NCBI GenBank assembly: GCA_033558025.1
Contig: JAUCEF010000005.1
Location: 2,542,001-2,606,000 of the forward strand
DNA length: 64,000 nucleotides
Direction of reading: 5' to 3'
From: Phytophthora sp. 'mugwort'
Taxonomy: Eukaryota; Oomycota; Peronosporomycetes; Peronosporales; Peronosporaceae
Positions 23,085 to 33,076 of the stretch are shown here, in pieces (within the stretch, counting starts at the first letter, position 1; each line of letters opens with the position of its first letter). The notes beneath the pieces were generated by a model, which worked only from the letters and a program-made list of their open reading frames with translations, did no database searches and was not told where the DNA came from. The position numbers were made by a program, and so were the translations under genes.

Positions 23085-25331
23085 CTAGCCAAGCTTCGCG
23101 AGTGCACGCTGAGCAAAGAAGACGACATCGGCATCACCATCCTGCAGCAAAACCGTCAGACACGGGGTGACAGTGGCCGCGCACGTTTCCGCGTCTACTT
23201 TAGGGCCGAGCACTTCCAGTGTTTTGGCCACGTTAAAACGAATGTTCGGGACCGGATCCTACACAGCAGCAATAAAACCAGTCAGTATCTCTAAGAGCGC
23301 CACCACTAGCTACTAATGCAACATTAACGCTGTGTGATTACCTGGGCAAGCTCGACAACCAGAGGAATGAGCAGTGCTTGAATCGTCTCGGGGGTCATTG
23401 CTTCACATAACACTTTTACTGCATGCAAAGACGTCAGGCGATGCAAGTAGTTTGCGTTCGAGTGCATCGCCAAGACTCGCGGCACCACACTCGACCGTGC
23501 CCAGTCCACGCCAAAGTGCCCCGTCAAGTTCTTCAAGTTGATAGTGGCCGCCTCACGGATCGAAAACACATTGTCCACTAGCCACGACATGCAGAGCTCC
23601 GACAGTTGCTCCTCAAAGTAGTCGCGTCCCAACTGAGCAGCTAGCAACGGAATATACTCTATAATCGCCAGACGAATACGCCACTGACGATCTTCCGCGA
23701 GATGGACGATAGCAGGCAGGAGCGACTGCGACAGAAGCTCAATTCCGATTACCTATTCAGCAGCATTAATCAGTTCAGCTAAGCACGAAAAAACTGCAGT
23801 TTCACTGATGCCGCTTACCGTGTTGCCTTCTTCCAGGTTTGAAATTACATTTAAGCGTACTTCGGAGTTTTGGTCATTTAGGAGCTATAAAAAAAACAGC
23901 ACGTCAGTAGAAAAAGCAACGGATATTCCAACGCTGAAGGCAAAAAAAAATCACTTACAAGCAGGAAGAGCGGCAGAAGGTGTTCGATGGTAAGGTCTCG
24001 GCCCAAAAACGGAGCGACCTTCATCACCACAGCAGCCAGAGCAGAGCGCACGTGGTCCGACATATCACGTGCTAGACGTTGAAAGCACGGCACGATCTTT
24101 TCCACAATTCGCTGAGGCTGCAGAAGCTTCGCAACACCAAGGATCTTTGACGTGGCCGCAGTGCGCACCTCAGCTTCGTTGTCCTCTAGCAACGAAACAA
24201 CCGAGTCGCAAAACGTCGAGTTGATGCTCTCGGCGTTCAACGCCTCACAAATCTCCGGGAAACGGTTGGCAACAGACCATCGCACACGCCATGAGCCATC
24301 ACGCACCGTCTCGAAAACAGTCGGTAGCACCTGTGTTGGGAGCACGTCCGCCGGAACAAGACGTGCCAGCGCAACAGCATTGTCGATCGTGTGTATCCGA
24401 ACTGAGTCCTGCCGATCCGTAGCTAGCGCCAAAAACAGCGGTAGCATCTCCGTGCTGGCACTGATGCCGTCCATTACAGAAGCAAAGCCTCCAAGCGCAG
24501 CGGATGCGGCCTTGCGCACCATTGGCGTATCGTCACGGCAAAGCTGGCCGAACATCCCGCGCATCTCGGCCTGAATTTCGGCCGAAAGCTGCGTGTAACC
24601 GACCTGGAAAAGACTGCACGATGCAATACGCGACGTGAACCAGTCGCGCGTGACGAGACGCCGCAACACGGGCACAAAGTGCTCAGCGACGTGGTCTGGT
24701 TCCATGGCCTCCACCACCTTACAGATCGAGCGCACCGCCATATCACGCACCGAAGCCTCGTCCACCGTCGCCAGCGATTCCAAAGGCTTGAGCAGTAAAT
24801 AAGCGTGTGCCGGGCCACCCACCACGTCTACGAAGTCGCCGAGCTCCTCGGCCATCACCAACAGCACCTCATCCTCGTCATCCAGCGAGTCTATCAGGAT
24901 AAAGAGGTTCAGTATTAAAGTGCCAATAACTCGGCTTCATCGAGGCCAGAAAGCTCGAAAAAAAAGCGATGGCTAGCAAAGCAGCGGTCGGTACCATTCA
25001 TGAAAGGTAGCAGCTCGCTCTGTGTGCGCTCGGGGCCCAGCGCCTCCGCTGGTAGTGCGTGCCATAAATGAAGCTGTATGTTAGCACCGAAATTGTTTCA
25101 GGTAGAAAGAGAGAGAAGATTGAACTGTACCGATGATGCGGATCTGGCGGATCGAGTTGAGGCGCAGCTGCACGTCTTCATGCTTGAGCTCGTCCACGAG
25201 GATCGCGATCGGGTACAGGCTGCTGTCTTCTGCTCATTCATATTTATCATTTAAAGGTAAGTCAAAGCGCATATGTAATCCCCCCCCACTAGAGAATATT
25301 ACTCTAAGTTACCAGCCACTGCCGCCGCCAT
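23085..25331 (-). CDS. PPP2R1: PP2A scaffold subunit A (PR65)
   Basis: A HEAT-repeat scaffold of protein phosphatase 2A, linking catalytic C and regulatory B subunits. Seven exons on the minus strand: 25,331-25,313, 25,229-25,131, 25,048-24,995, 24,890-23,959, 23,884-23,819, 23,752-23,342 and 23,258-23,085. They join to 584 residues, matching the usual length of about 589. The 19-base first exon gives [17 protein letters not shown], like the family N-terminus. Family hallmarks include [79 protein letters not shown] and [12 protein letters not shown]. The sequence is well conserved along its whole length. It is the only PP2A subunit in the window. Confidence 0.95.
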
Positions 25332-25740
25332 TGGTACGCCGTTAATCCGATCTGTTTCGTTACGAGGTGACCACAGCACAATCCCAGACTATCAGGGGCT
25401 GCTTCGCAGACTGCTGGACGAAGACACTTCGCACCTGGACTGTCAAGCAGCAGGGAGCAGGAAGGGGGAGGAAGCAGGAGCGGACAACGCCTACGCGCTC
25501 TCTCGCACTTTGTCTCTCCGACTCTTTGGGTGTGTGTCCGCAGGGGAGCCTCGAAGGATCGCTGCGGCGCTGACGGAAATATTGGCCAATCAGAGATAAG
25601 AAGCACGAAGCTGAAAAAAAAACGCCGACGGCTGATACTTTCCTTTGTCTTCGAAAAACGCCCTGTTGTCATTTTTGCGGTTTTGCTTGTGTCTCTTGAC
25701 GGAAAATAATTGCCGTTTACGTGAAGGTGACGAAAGATAC
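25332..25740. other. Upstream region of the PP2A-A gene
   Basis: This 409-bp stretch lies between the PP2A-A start codon and the first transposon-like sequence. It should carry the PP2A-A promoter on the minus strand. A 164-codon minus-strand ORF across it is Ser/Pro/Leu-rich, lacks domains and overlaps exon 1, so it is not called. No other feature was seen. Confidence 0.35.
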
Positions 25741-25776
25741 GTTGCAATTTGTATTTAAATAGAGGACGACCTACGC

Positions 25777-26235
25777 GTCCAGGTTTTCCAGATTTCAAAA
25801 ATACTCAGATTTCTGATTCTCCGGGGAATGCCCAAGTTCGTGCCCAGGTTTGACCCAGGTATTGCTGCAGCAACCGGAATCAGATGTATGTAAGGTATTA
25901 CAGTATGGGCGGAAAAAAATACAACAACGGGTATTTTCCAGATGTCGAAATCTGGAATACTCACATGTGCGGAACTTCAGCAAAACTGAAGTGAGCGTCG
26001 TCGGCCAATGTCGGAGAATGCTCAGCCAACCATGTATCTGTCTGAAGGCCCACGTTTTCTCTACATATCGAAACCTGGAATAATCACATGCGCGCTACTT
26101 TGCGAAAAGTGAAAGTGATGCTGCTCCAGCTTTGTCGGCAGGCTGCAAAAAATGCTGATCCTCTATAATGGCTACAACATGGGTTCAAAACCGTGAACAG
26201 GTATTGCCCAGATATATCCATGTATTGCCCATGTA
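25777..26235. repeat. Left-end motif cluster and direct repeats of the MULE
   Basis: Several variants of CAGGTATTTnCCAG lie in plus orientation near 25,777, 25,843, 25,855, 25,929 and 26,198. In addition, two imperfect copies of a unit start TCGAAATCTGGAATACTCAC (25,947) and TCGAAACCTGGAATAATCAC (26,067), each followed by similar GTGAGCGTCGTCGG- or GTGATGCTGC-like sequence about 45 bp on. No coding sequence was found between 25,741 and 26,281. Confidence 0.55.
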
Positions 26236-26281
26236 GTAAACGTACTAGCCTCAACACGCTCTCGACACTACTTCAGGCGAA

Positions 26282-27027
26282 CTAACGTCTCTTCATCTTC
26301 ATGATCTCGTGCAGCAGCGACCACCGCAACTTCGTCACACCACCTTGAGAAACATCCGTCGGTGCATCGCCGCTCACGCATGTCCAAAAGAGGCGGCACA
26401 CGAAAACCCCGCAGCAATCGTTATCTGTTTGCAGGAGCTCAGTCACTTCAACATGCTTGAAGTCTTCCTTGCTGAGACCTGCTCGCATCTCAGTGACCAT
26501 CTTCTTCAGTCGTTGTCGGTTCCGCTTGCCTCCCATGCTGTCGTACGTCTTAATCTGTTTTGCTTCTCGATCGACCACTACGCATCCCCAATGGACGCCG
26601 CCAAAGTTTACTGATAGCAAGACGAATGGGAACGTGGAGACCCCCTATCAATTTCCTCCAGTGTTTTGGCAGACAGAACGCCCTTCCCCCTTTGCTTCGG
26701 CTACTCCTTGCTTGTCTTTGACGGGGGGACCGCAACCGTGATGTTGTTCTTATAGCGGCAAAACACAGCAAACGCTTGCATAGCGTCGTCATTCAACCAT
26801 GCCGAATATCGGAAACAGTACAGGTCCGAATACGAGAGGTCAAACCCAAAGCCAGCAAGCTTTGTGTAGGGCCATGACTTCAGAAGCTCTTGAAACGCCA
26901 GCCCGAGTGGCACCGGATTCTCCACAGCGTCCTTAACATTGCGGTTTAGCCACGTGGCAGATCACGCCTTTGTGTCATGTATCTTAAAGGTTCCACAACC
27001 ACTTCATCGATTCCAGCTGTGCCCTCG
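26282..27027 (-). pseudogene. Ulp1-type (C48) protease part of the MULE protein
   Basis: Downstream of the Gypsy insertion the MULE frame continues with a linker and then a Ulp1/SENP-like cysteine protease domain. Visible are the substrate-side helix motif AWLNDDAMQAF (26,800-26,770), the catalytic His in GGVHWGCVVVD, the Asp in YDSMGG, and the Gln/Cys region LLQTDNDCCGVFVC near 26,400. The stretch 26,700-26,625 between the two halves is out of frame, and no convincing intron restores it. The 5' part is separated by 7.4 kb of retrotransposon. Ulp1-like domains are known passengers of some MULEs. The gene is not functional as it stands. Confidence 0.75.
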
Positions 27028-27310
27028 TGTAACGTGACGAGTTCAACCGCTACTTAGCTTACACTATTAGCGGTAGGAAGCGTGCTAACAAACTCGCAAA
27101 TTCAACTCTGATTTTTATTAGTGGCCTTCGGAACCACTCAAATGCAAACTGTCGTCTGATTGGTTGAAATGGGTTCCCACTTCCAACCAATGACAGGACT
27201 ACACGAAGCACACACTATTCGTGTGCTTTGTACCTACTTTTGTATATCTTGTCTACCTACATATGTAACCCTTAACTAGCTACTTATGTAACTGTCACCA
27301 GCCCGTTACA
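27028..27310 (-). repeat. 3' LTR of the Gypsy element
   Basis: This 283-bp copy is nearly identical to 34,159-34,441. On the plus strand it runs from TGTAACGTGACGAG to CAGCCCGTTACA. It is preceded by the target duplication CCTCG (27,023-27,027) and abuts the polypurine tract at its other end. Because the long antisense ORF starts 127 bp from its inner end, promoter activity in the plus direction from this LTR would be needed to express that ORF. Confidence 0.95.
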
Positions 27311-27328
27311 TCACCCCCCTCTCAAAGT
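27311..27328 (-). other. Polypurine tract of the Gypsy element
   Basis: On the minus strand the sequence TTTGAGAGGGGGGTGA lies directly before the 3' LTR, in the position and with the purine richness expected of the plus-strand primer of reverse transcription. Confidence 0.8.
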
Positions 27329-27436
27329 TGCACTCACACCGATGTGGGTGCTGGCGCAGAGAAAAAGTGATTGAAGCAGCGATCTGAATAACGACCTCGC
27401 GCGGCACCAATCCGCGTGCTCATTCTGCAATCCTCG

Positions 27437-28735
27437 ATGTCGACGACCAGCAAGTCCGTCGCCGGAGCATCCAGTTCTTCGGCGACCCACGTGATGGACG
27501 AAGACCTCAAGCCGTGGGAACTGTACTGCCTCGACGGCGCCGAGGAGTCCGAGAGCCTCGACTCCATGAAGGAATACTTCACGCGATACCGCAAGATCCG
27601 GGGCAAGGAAACAAACCACTCTTACACCCACGACGCTCTGCAGCGGTCGTGGTGTGCTTTCATCCGCCGCTGGAACGCCACTCGACGTGAAGGCTTGTTC
27701 TTCACGTCTTGGCTCGAAGACCGGGAGGCCGCGCGAAGCATACACGCTATTGGTGACCTTCGAGCGCGCGTCTGCGAGCTGGCAGAGCGCGAGTGGCGCT
27801 TGTGCTACGTACACTTGGTCGAGGGTTGTCCAAAGTGCGGATGGAACCGTCAGCGGCCGTCGCGCGATGAGTGGGAGCGCCAGTTGAGACTATGGCCGCT
27901 GGGCGATGATGAGCGTCGCTGGATTGGGCGCTTCGACCGGGCTCGCAGTGAGATGGCAACTGCGGTGAATCGTGGCAGTGGGCGTCGCGGTACGCGGAGA
28001 GAGACTCGTCTTCGCAGTCGTTCGAGGAGCCGTTCGCGGGGTCGCAACTCTGGACCGGAACGTCGTGGTCGCTCGCGCTCACCAGTGCGAGCGAAGCCTC
28101 GTAGTCGTTCACCACGTCGGGAACGTCTTCGAGAAGGCAGCTACGCGGCTCCCACGTGTCCTCAGCCGGCGAGTGTCCAAGCCAACGCACCCGGTAATGT
28201 CTTTCGGGGGCCTGTCGACGGCTCGCGCGCGTATTCGCGGAGCTGGGAGTGCCGCGAGGAGAAATCTCGCTGCTCGCGCGGGTATCGTGATCGACCAAGC
28301 GCTCCACAATCCAGCGTCGTGCGCCCGTCGCATCAACAAGCGGCGGAGGAACGTCGCGACGATATCGAGGTTGTTGAGGCGCTGCGGAGCTCCGAGGGGA
28401 CCGACGCCTCGGAGGGTCTGACGATTCAGCAGTATCGGCTGATGGTTCTGGAGACTGACCAAGCCAAGGACGACGCGATGGAGGCTCAGAACCTCGCTGA
28501 GACTGCGCGTGACCGTGCGGCTGCTGCGGAGGCTGCTGCGACGCGGTCGGAGCAGTGTCGGCGTGAGATGATGGAGCGACTTCGTCACTTGGAGACGCTC
28601 GTCTGTGGTGGTCCACGGTCGGTGACGCCCTCGCGTGAGGAGCGAGGGCTCTGGCCGACGCGACGCCAGCGTCGTCGACTGGGCTTGTCTGATTACGCGC
28701 CCGCTGAGGACGCGGATCATCCGACTCAGGGATAG
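27437..28735 (+). CDS. Long antisense ORF of the Gypsy element (432 codons)
   Basis: This plus-strand frame, ATG at 27,437, is antisense to the 3' end of pol. The first ~100 codons lie beyond the pol stop codon (27,747), so there the open frame is not a mirror of pol coding. The product begins with an acidic segment (MDEDLKPWELYCLDGAEESES), then a Trp/Arg-rich helical region with a lone CPKCGW, an Arg/Ser-repeat stretch (RSRSRSRSRGRN), and a C-terminal Ala/Glu/Arg coiled-coil-like region ending before DHPTQG. I recognise no family. Antisense accessory ORFs are known in some plant and other Gypsy elements. It may be real, or an open frame maintained by codon bias of the chromodomain region. 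Expression is not shown. Confidence 0.45.
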   Translation: MSTTSKSVAGASSSSATHVMDEDLKPWELYCLDGAEESESLDSMKEYFTRYRKIRGKETNHSYTHDALQRSWCAFIRRWNATRREGLFFTSWLEDREAARSIHAIGDLRARVCELAEREWRLCYVHLVEGCPKCGWNRQRPSRDEWERQLRLWPLGDDERRWIGRFDRARSEMATAVNRGSGRRGTRRETRLRSRSRSRSRGRNSGPERRGRSRSPVRAKPRSRSPRRERLREGSYAAPTCPQPASVQANAPGNVFRGPVDGSRAYSRSWECREEKSRCSRGYRDRPSAPQSSVVRPSHQQAAEERRDDIEVVEALRSSEGTDASEGLTIQQYRLMVLETDQAKDDAMEAQNLAETARDRAAAAEAAATRSEQCRREMMERLRHLETLVCGGPRSVTPSREERGLWPTRRQRRRLGLSDYAPAEDADHPTQG

Positions 28736-31700
28736 ACGCAGGGACGTACGGTTTGAGGCGCCCGACGTAGAACGTCGGGTGCAGTCGCATTGTGGTAGGA
28801 ATGTCTAGCGTGTAGGCATCACCGATAACTTTCAAAATCTTGAACGGTCCAATGAAGCGTGGAGCAAGCTTGTTTGCACCCAAGTTCGTAACAGCGGTGC
28901 CTTGGATGCCTTCGGTGGACAGAAGTACCTTCTCGCCTTGCCGGAAGGACGACATGTTCTTCCGGCCCCGTCGATACGCGTTCGCCTTTTGTTTGTCAAC
29001 AGCGGCTTGGAGCGCGTCACGGACAAAGCGCGTGACAGCTTGGCGGTGCAGCAGGAAGTCGGACACTGCTGCCGAGTCGAACGGCGTCGGAACTGCTTTC
29101 GGGGCGAAGTTCGCGATGTCGGATCCGGACGCGGCGGGGAGAGCCGCGTTAGTCGCGGAGGAATTGTCGTATGCCACGCCGGAGAGTGCGTGGCCCTCTG
29201 CTGGAGTATCCGGTGTACTCTTCTGGGAATCGGACTGGAACAGCGGGAGATTACTCGACGTCTGCACCGAATTCGTTGTCGATGCCATTCCTCCCTCACC
29301 AAGAGTGGAGCCCGCTGACGTGTCTGAACCTCGCACGGCTAGAAGACCCGGAACGCGCGGATGGCGCGCATTGTTCACGAAGAACGGCGTCAGACCAGTT
29401 GATGCGTGAGTCGCGTTGTTCAACGCGAACTCGGCCATCGGCAAGAAGGAGCTCCAGGAGTCGAAGGACGTTGCGTAACTGCGCAGTACGTCTTCAAGGA
29501 CTCGGTTCACACGCTCCGTTTGCCCATCCGTCTCCGGATGAGCCGCCGTCGACATGAGTAGGCGAGTGCCTAGCAGCTCGAATAGCCGTGTCCAGAACGC
29601 GGATGCGAATCGTGGGTCGCGATCCGAGACGATCGACTCCGGGAGGCCGTGGTGGCGGAACACCAGGTCGAGGAACAGCTCCGCCGCATCGTTGGCGGTC
29701 ACTTCGGCTGCGACTAGAGCAAGATGCACCATCTTGCTGAAGCGATCGACAAAGACGAGGACGCCTGTGCGGCCCTCGTCGTCGCGCGGGAGGCCGAAGA
29801 TGAAATCCATGCTGACGGATCTCCACGCACCCGTGGCAATGGGAAGCGGACGTAACGGGGCCTGTCGCGATGCTGCAGGCTTCACACGCTGACAGATCTC
29901 GCAGGATCGAACCCATTTTCGTATCCACTTGTACATGCGCGGCCAGAAGAAGTCGCGGGACAGGGCTGCGAACGTCTTCTCGCGCCCAAGATGACCACCG
30001 GCCGGTGCGTCGTGGTACTCGTGAACCAAACGAGCACGAAGGTCGTCGTCAGCGGGGATGACGACACGCGGCATGTCGAACGTGTCGATGGCGTAGGTCA
30101 GTAGATCGCCGTCGAGATCGTAACGCGTGATTACATCACGCGTTGGACGGGTCAACTTCGCCAGCGTCTCCGGTGTTGGATTACGGAGGTGGCGGATGAT
30201 CCCGGCGTAGAAGGCATCTTCGTCATACGCGTCAGCGATCTGCTGACGCAGCGGCAGAACGGGGCTCGACACTGTGGCGTTGATGCCCAGTGTCACACAG
30301 GCAGCGCAGTCATCAACGTCGTCCTCATCGTCAGGGAGTTCCTGAGGACGCGTCGAGCGCCGAGGGTCGTAGTCGGGACGTCGAGAGAGCGCATCGGCAA
30401 GAATGTTATTCTTGCCTGGCTTGTAGTGAACGACGAAGTTGTACTCGGCAAAGAACGAGAGCCATCGCGCCATGCGCTGAGAGAGGTGGGGGCTCTTCAT
30501 CGCCGTTCGCAACGAGGCGTGATCTGTATAGACTGCGAACGTCTGCTCGCCGAGGAGGTACACTCTGAACTTGATCAGAGCGTAGCGCATCGCGAGGAGC
30601 TCCTTGTCGTGCACGGGATAGTTCTTCTCCGCCGGCTTCATCTGTCGTGACTGATAGCTCACGACGCGTTCGCGACCATCATCGTCAAACTGCATGAGAG
30701 CACACCCGATTGCAAAGTCGCTCGCGTCGCACACGACGTGGAAGGGTCTTGACGTGTCAGGCAGCATCAAGACGGGCGCGGATGCGAGACTCTTCTTCAC
30801 GGCGTCGAACGCGTCCTGATGTTCAGGACGCCAATTCCATGTAACGTCCTTCTTCAGCAAGGATGACATCGGCTGGATCAGGCCCGCATAATCCTTCGTG
30901 TACTTGTGGAGGTAGTTCGCGAGGCCCAGCCACTGACGCAACTCCGTCTGGTTCTTGGGAGTTGGCCAAGAACATATCGAGGAAATCTTCTCCGGGTCGG
31001 CGCGAACGCCGCTTTCGCTGACGTAGCAACCCAGCACCGGAATCTCTGGTGCACAGAACACGCACTTCTTGAGGTTGGCGTACAACTTGTTCTCGCGCAT
31101 TTTCTCGAAAACCTGCCGCAGATGGTGAAGATGTACGTCGACGGCACTGAGACCACCCTCAGCGCGGCTGTGCACGAAGATATCATCGAAGTAGCTCGGT
31201 GCGAAGGCACGGAGCGGACGCAGCACGTGAGAGACCATGCGGTTGAACGTGGCGGGTGCGTTCTTCAGACCCTGCGGCATTACGAGCCACTCCCAGAGCA
31301 TCCCGCTGGGAGTACTTACTGCAGTGAGAGGGATGTCGTTCTCTCTCATGAGAATCTGATAGAAACCGTCGGTCAGATCAATCGCGCTGTAAATGACGCT
31401 GCCAGACATGGTGTCGAGGACCATGTCCTTCCGAGGGATGGGGGTCTGCGCGGGGATCGTGGCGTCGTTCAGTTTGTTGAACGCGTGGACGATGCGCCAT
31501 CCGCCGGTCGCCTTCTTCACGCAGAACGTCGGGCTCGAGTGCGGAGAGATGCTCTCGCGCACGTGTCCGGCCTTGCGGCGGCCTTCAAAGAAGTCAACGA
31601 TGGCTTGGACTTGGTCCCGTGGCAGCGGCCACTGTCGCGTCACGCAGTATTTCGATCCGGGCACGAGATCTATCTCGTGCCGAACACCCCGTTCTGCAGG

Positions 31701-33032
31701 GAGTTCTGCTGGAATTTTACCGGGGAATACGTCCTCATATTCGCGAGCGAGTGGATACACCGGGTTTCCAGAGTCCTGCAGTGCTTTCCAAGACTGTGTG
31801 TCGAAGCGTTCCTCGCGCGCCGATTTGGGCTCGGCCGCCTTCGGACGCGACGACGACACGTCGTCGCTGATCGCGTTGATGGCCGTGTCGGCCGAGTCTG
31901 AATTGGTGATGAGGCATGTCTGCTCAATCTCATTAGCCTTCAAGTCGTGGAGGAAATGCTTCCAAGAGAGGCCAGGAAGTCGCGTGATGGTTGTCGCGTC
32001 GGAGGGAGGGTTCGCCACTGCGACTGTCCGTACCCGGTTCGGGGATCCCTCCGAATACTCGACGACGGTGAGTATTTCACTGGACGGAGTGTTGTCGGCC
32101 ACGGGAGACGACCGCCGAAGGCGGCGACGTCCTGATCGGTTGCGCTTAGACTTCCTCAATCGCCTCGAGCCGCTGCTCGAGGCCGAAGTCTCGCTGGATG
32201 ACACTTCACCCTCCTCTAGGCGTGGGAGCTCACTCTCGACCATGCCGGTGTCGCGCAGAGATCGGCCTTGCGCGACGGGATCATCAGCGAACAGGAGCCG
32301 CTGCTCGACCGTCGCATTCACAGGCGGGAGCCCCTGCTCGACCGCGCTATTCACATGCGGGAGCCCCTGCTCGACCGCGGTATTCTCGTACGGGAGCCTC
32401 TGCTCGACCGCGTTATTTCTCATGTCCTCGCGCGCTCGCGAGGACGATGCGTTGGTTGATCCGATGACGGTAGTCGCGCACACCGCACAGCGAGGGCCAT
32501 CGCTCACTTGCTGTGGGGGCTGCGTCGTGGATGACCGATCCACGACAGCGACGTGGGGCGTCGGGGCGACGAGGAGGTGAGTGAACACTTCACTTACGTC
32601 GTAGCCGACGCGCCTACTAACCGAACGGGCTAGCCAGTCGATCTCAGGCTGGTATCGAGCAAGCCAAGGCATCCCCAAGATGCAGTCGAAGGCGTAGTTC
32701 AGCTTGATAACCAGGAAGTCGTCGCTGGCGGAGAAGCCGTCGAATGTGTACGACAACGACACAGCCCGCCGCGGGACGCGGTGGGGCTTGCCGTCTGCCA
32801 ACTTCACGACGATGTCGCCCGGACCGTCGCGTACGCGTATGCGGGACGGGAGGAGAGCGAGACAGTCGTCACGAATGAAGTTGTTCGTGGCTCCGGAGTC
32901 AAGCAACGCACGGAGCGGACGCTCCGCACCGGCGACGTGGAGACTGATGAGGATCAGCCTGGAGTCACCGGACGTGGTGGTGGCATTGAAATGTGCATAA
33001 AGCACGGGGGGGCTAGGAGGACCGGTAGTCAC
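27747..33032 (-). CDS. Gypsy pol: protease, RT, RNase H, integrase, chromodomain
   Basis: An uninterrupted 1,761-codon frame. Domains by approximate residue: aspartic protease LLDSGATNNFI (40-50); reverse transcriptase with YSAIDLTDGFYQ and the catalytic YFDD near 614; RNase H with CDASDFAIG near 768 and YTDHASL; integrase HHCC finger (HLGREKTF...CEICQ, about 1,014-1,050) and DDE core with SDRDPRF and HPETDGQTERVNR; then a long Pro/Ser/Arg-rich linker and a chromodomain (HYRVRWLGHSPAEDTWEP) near 1,610-1,630. The frame opens at a GTG, not an ATG, and is offset from gag, so expression by frameshifting from gag is likely. All catalytic signatures look intact. The last ~120 residues past the chromodomain have no known domain. 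Confidence 0.95.
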   Translation of the reverse strand: MTTGPPSPPVLYAHFNATTTSGDSRLILISLHVAGAERPLRALLDSGATNNFIRDDCLALLPSRIRVRDGPGDIVVKLADGKPHRVPRRAVSLSYTFDGFSASDDFLVIKLNYAFDCILGMPWLARYQPEIDWLARSVSRRVGYDVSEVFTHLLVAPTPHVAVVDRSSTTQPPQQVSDGPRCAVCATTVIGSTNASSSRAREDMRNNAVEQRLPYENTAVEQGLPHVNSAVEQGLPPVNATVEQRLLFADDPVAQGRSLRDTGMVESELPRLEEGEVSSSETSASSSGSRRLRKSKRNRSGRRRLRRSSPVADNTPSSEILTVVEYSEGSPNRVRTVAVANPPSDATTITRLPGLSWKHFLHDLKANEIEQTCLITNSDSADTAINAISDDVSSSRPKAAEPKSAREERFDTQSWKALQDSGNPVYPLAREYEDVFPGKIPAELPAERGVRHEIDLVPGSKYCVTRQWPLPRDQVQAIVDFFEGRRKAGHVRESISPHSSPTFCVKKATGGWRIVHAFNKLNDATIPAQTPIPRKDMVLDTMSGSVIYSAIDLTDGFYQILMRENDIPLTAVSTPSGMLWEWLVMPQGLKNAPATFNRMVSHVLRPLRAFAPSYFDDIFVHSRAEGGLSAVDVHLHHLRQVFEKMRENKLYANLKKCVFCAPEIPVLGCYVSESGVRADPEKISSICSWPTPKNQTELRQWLGLANYLHKYTKDYAGLIQPMSSLLKKDVTWNWRPEHQDAFDAVKKSLASAPVLMLPDTSRPFHVVCDASDFAIGCALMQFDDDGRERVVSYQSRQMKPAEKNYPVHDKELLAMRYALIKFRVYLLGEQTFAVYTDHASLRTAMKSPHLSQRMARWLSFFAEYNFVVHYKPGKNNILADALSRRPDYDPRRSTRPQELPDDEDDVDDCAACVTLGINATVSSPVLPLRQQIADAYDEDAFYAGIIRHLRNPTPETLAKLTRPTRDVITRYDLDGDLLTYAIDTFDMPRVVIPADDDLRARLVHEYHDAPAGGHLGREKTFAALSRDFFWPRMYKWIRKWVRSCEICQRVKPAASRQAPLRPLPIATGAWRSVSMDFIFGLPRDDEGRTGVLVFVDRFSKMVHLALVAAEVTANDAAELFLDLVFRHHGLPESIVSDRDPRFASAFWTRLFELLGTRLLMSTAAHPETDGQTERVNRVLEDVLRSYATSFDSWSSFLPMAEFALNNATHASTGLTPFFVNNARHPRVPGLLAVRGSDTSAGSTLGEGGMASTTNSVQTSSNLPLFQSDSQKSTPDTPAEGHALSGVAYDNSSATNAALPAASGSDIANFAPKAVPTPFDSAAVSDFLLHRQAVTRFVRDALQAAVDKQKANAYRRGRKNMSSFRQGEKVLLSTEGIQGTAVTNLGANKLAPRFIGPFKILKVIGDAYTLDIPTTMRLHPTFYVGRLKPYVPASIPESDDPRPQRARNQTSPVDDAGVASARALAPHARASPTVDHHRRASPSDEVAPSSHADTAPTASQQPPQQPHGHAQSQRGSEPPSRRPWLGQSPEPSADTAESSDPPRRRSPRSSAAPQQPRYRRDVPPPLVDATGARRWIVERLVDHDTRASSEISPRGTPSSANTRASRRQAPERHYRVRWLGHSPAEDTWEPRSCLLEDVPDVVNDYEASLALVSASDHDVPVQSCDPANGSSNDCEDESLSAYRDAHCHDSPQLPSHCEPGRSAQSSDAHHRPAAIVSTGAPTHRATAADGSIRTLDNPRPSVRSTSATRALPARRRALEGHQ

Positions 33033-33076
33033 CGGGGGACCGGGACCTCCATTCCAGCCAGTAGGGCGCCCCGCAC

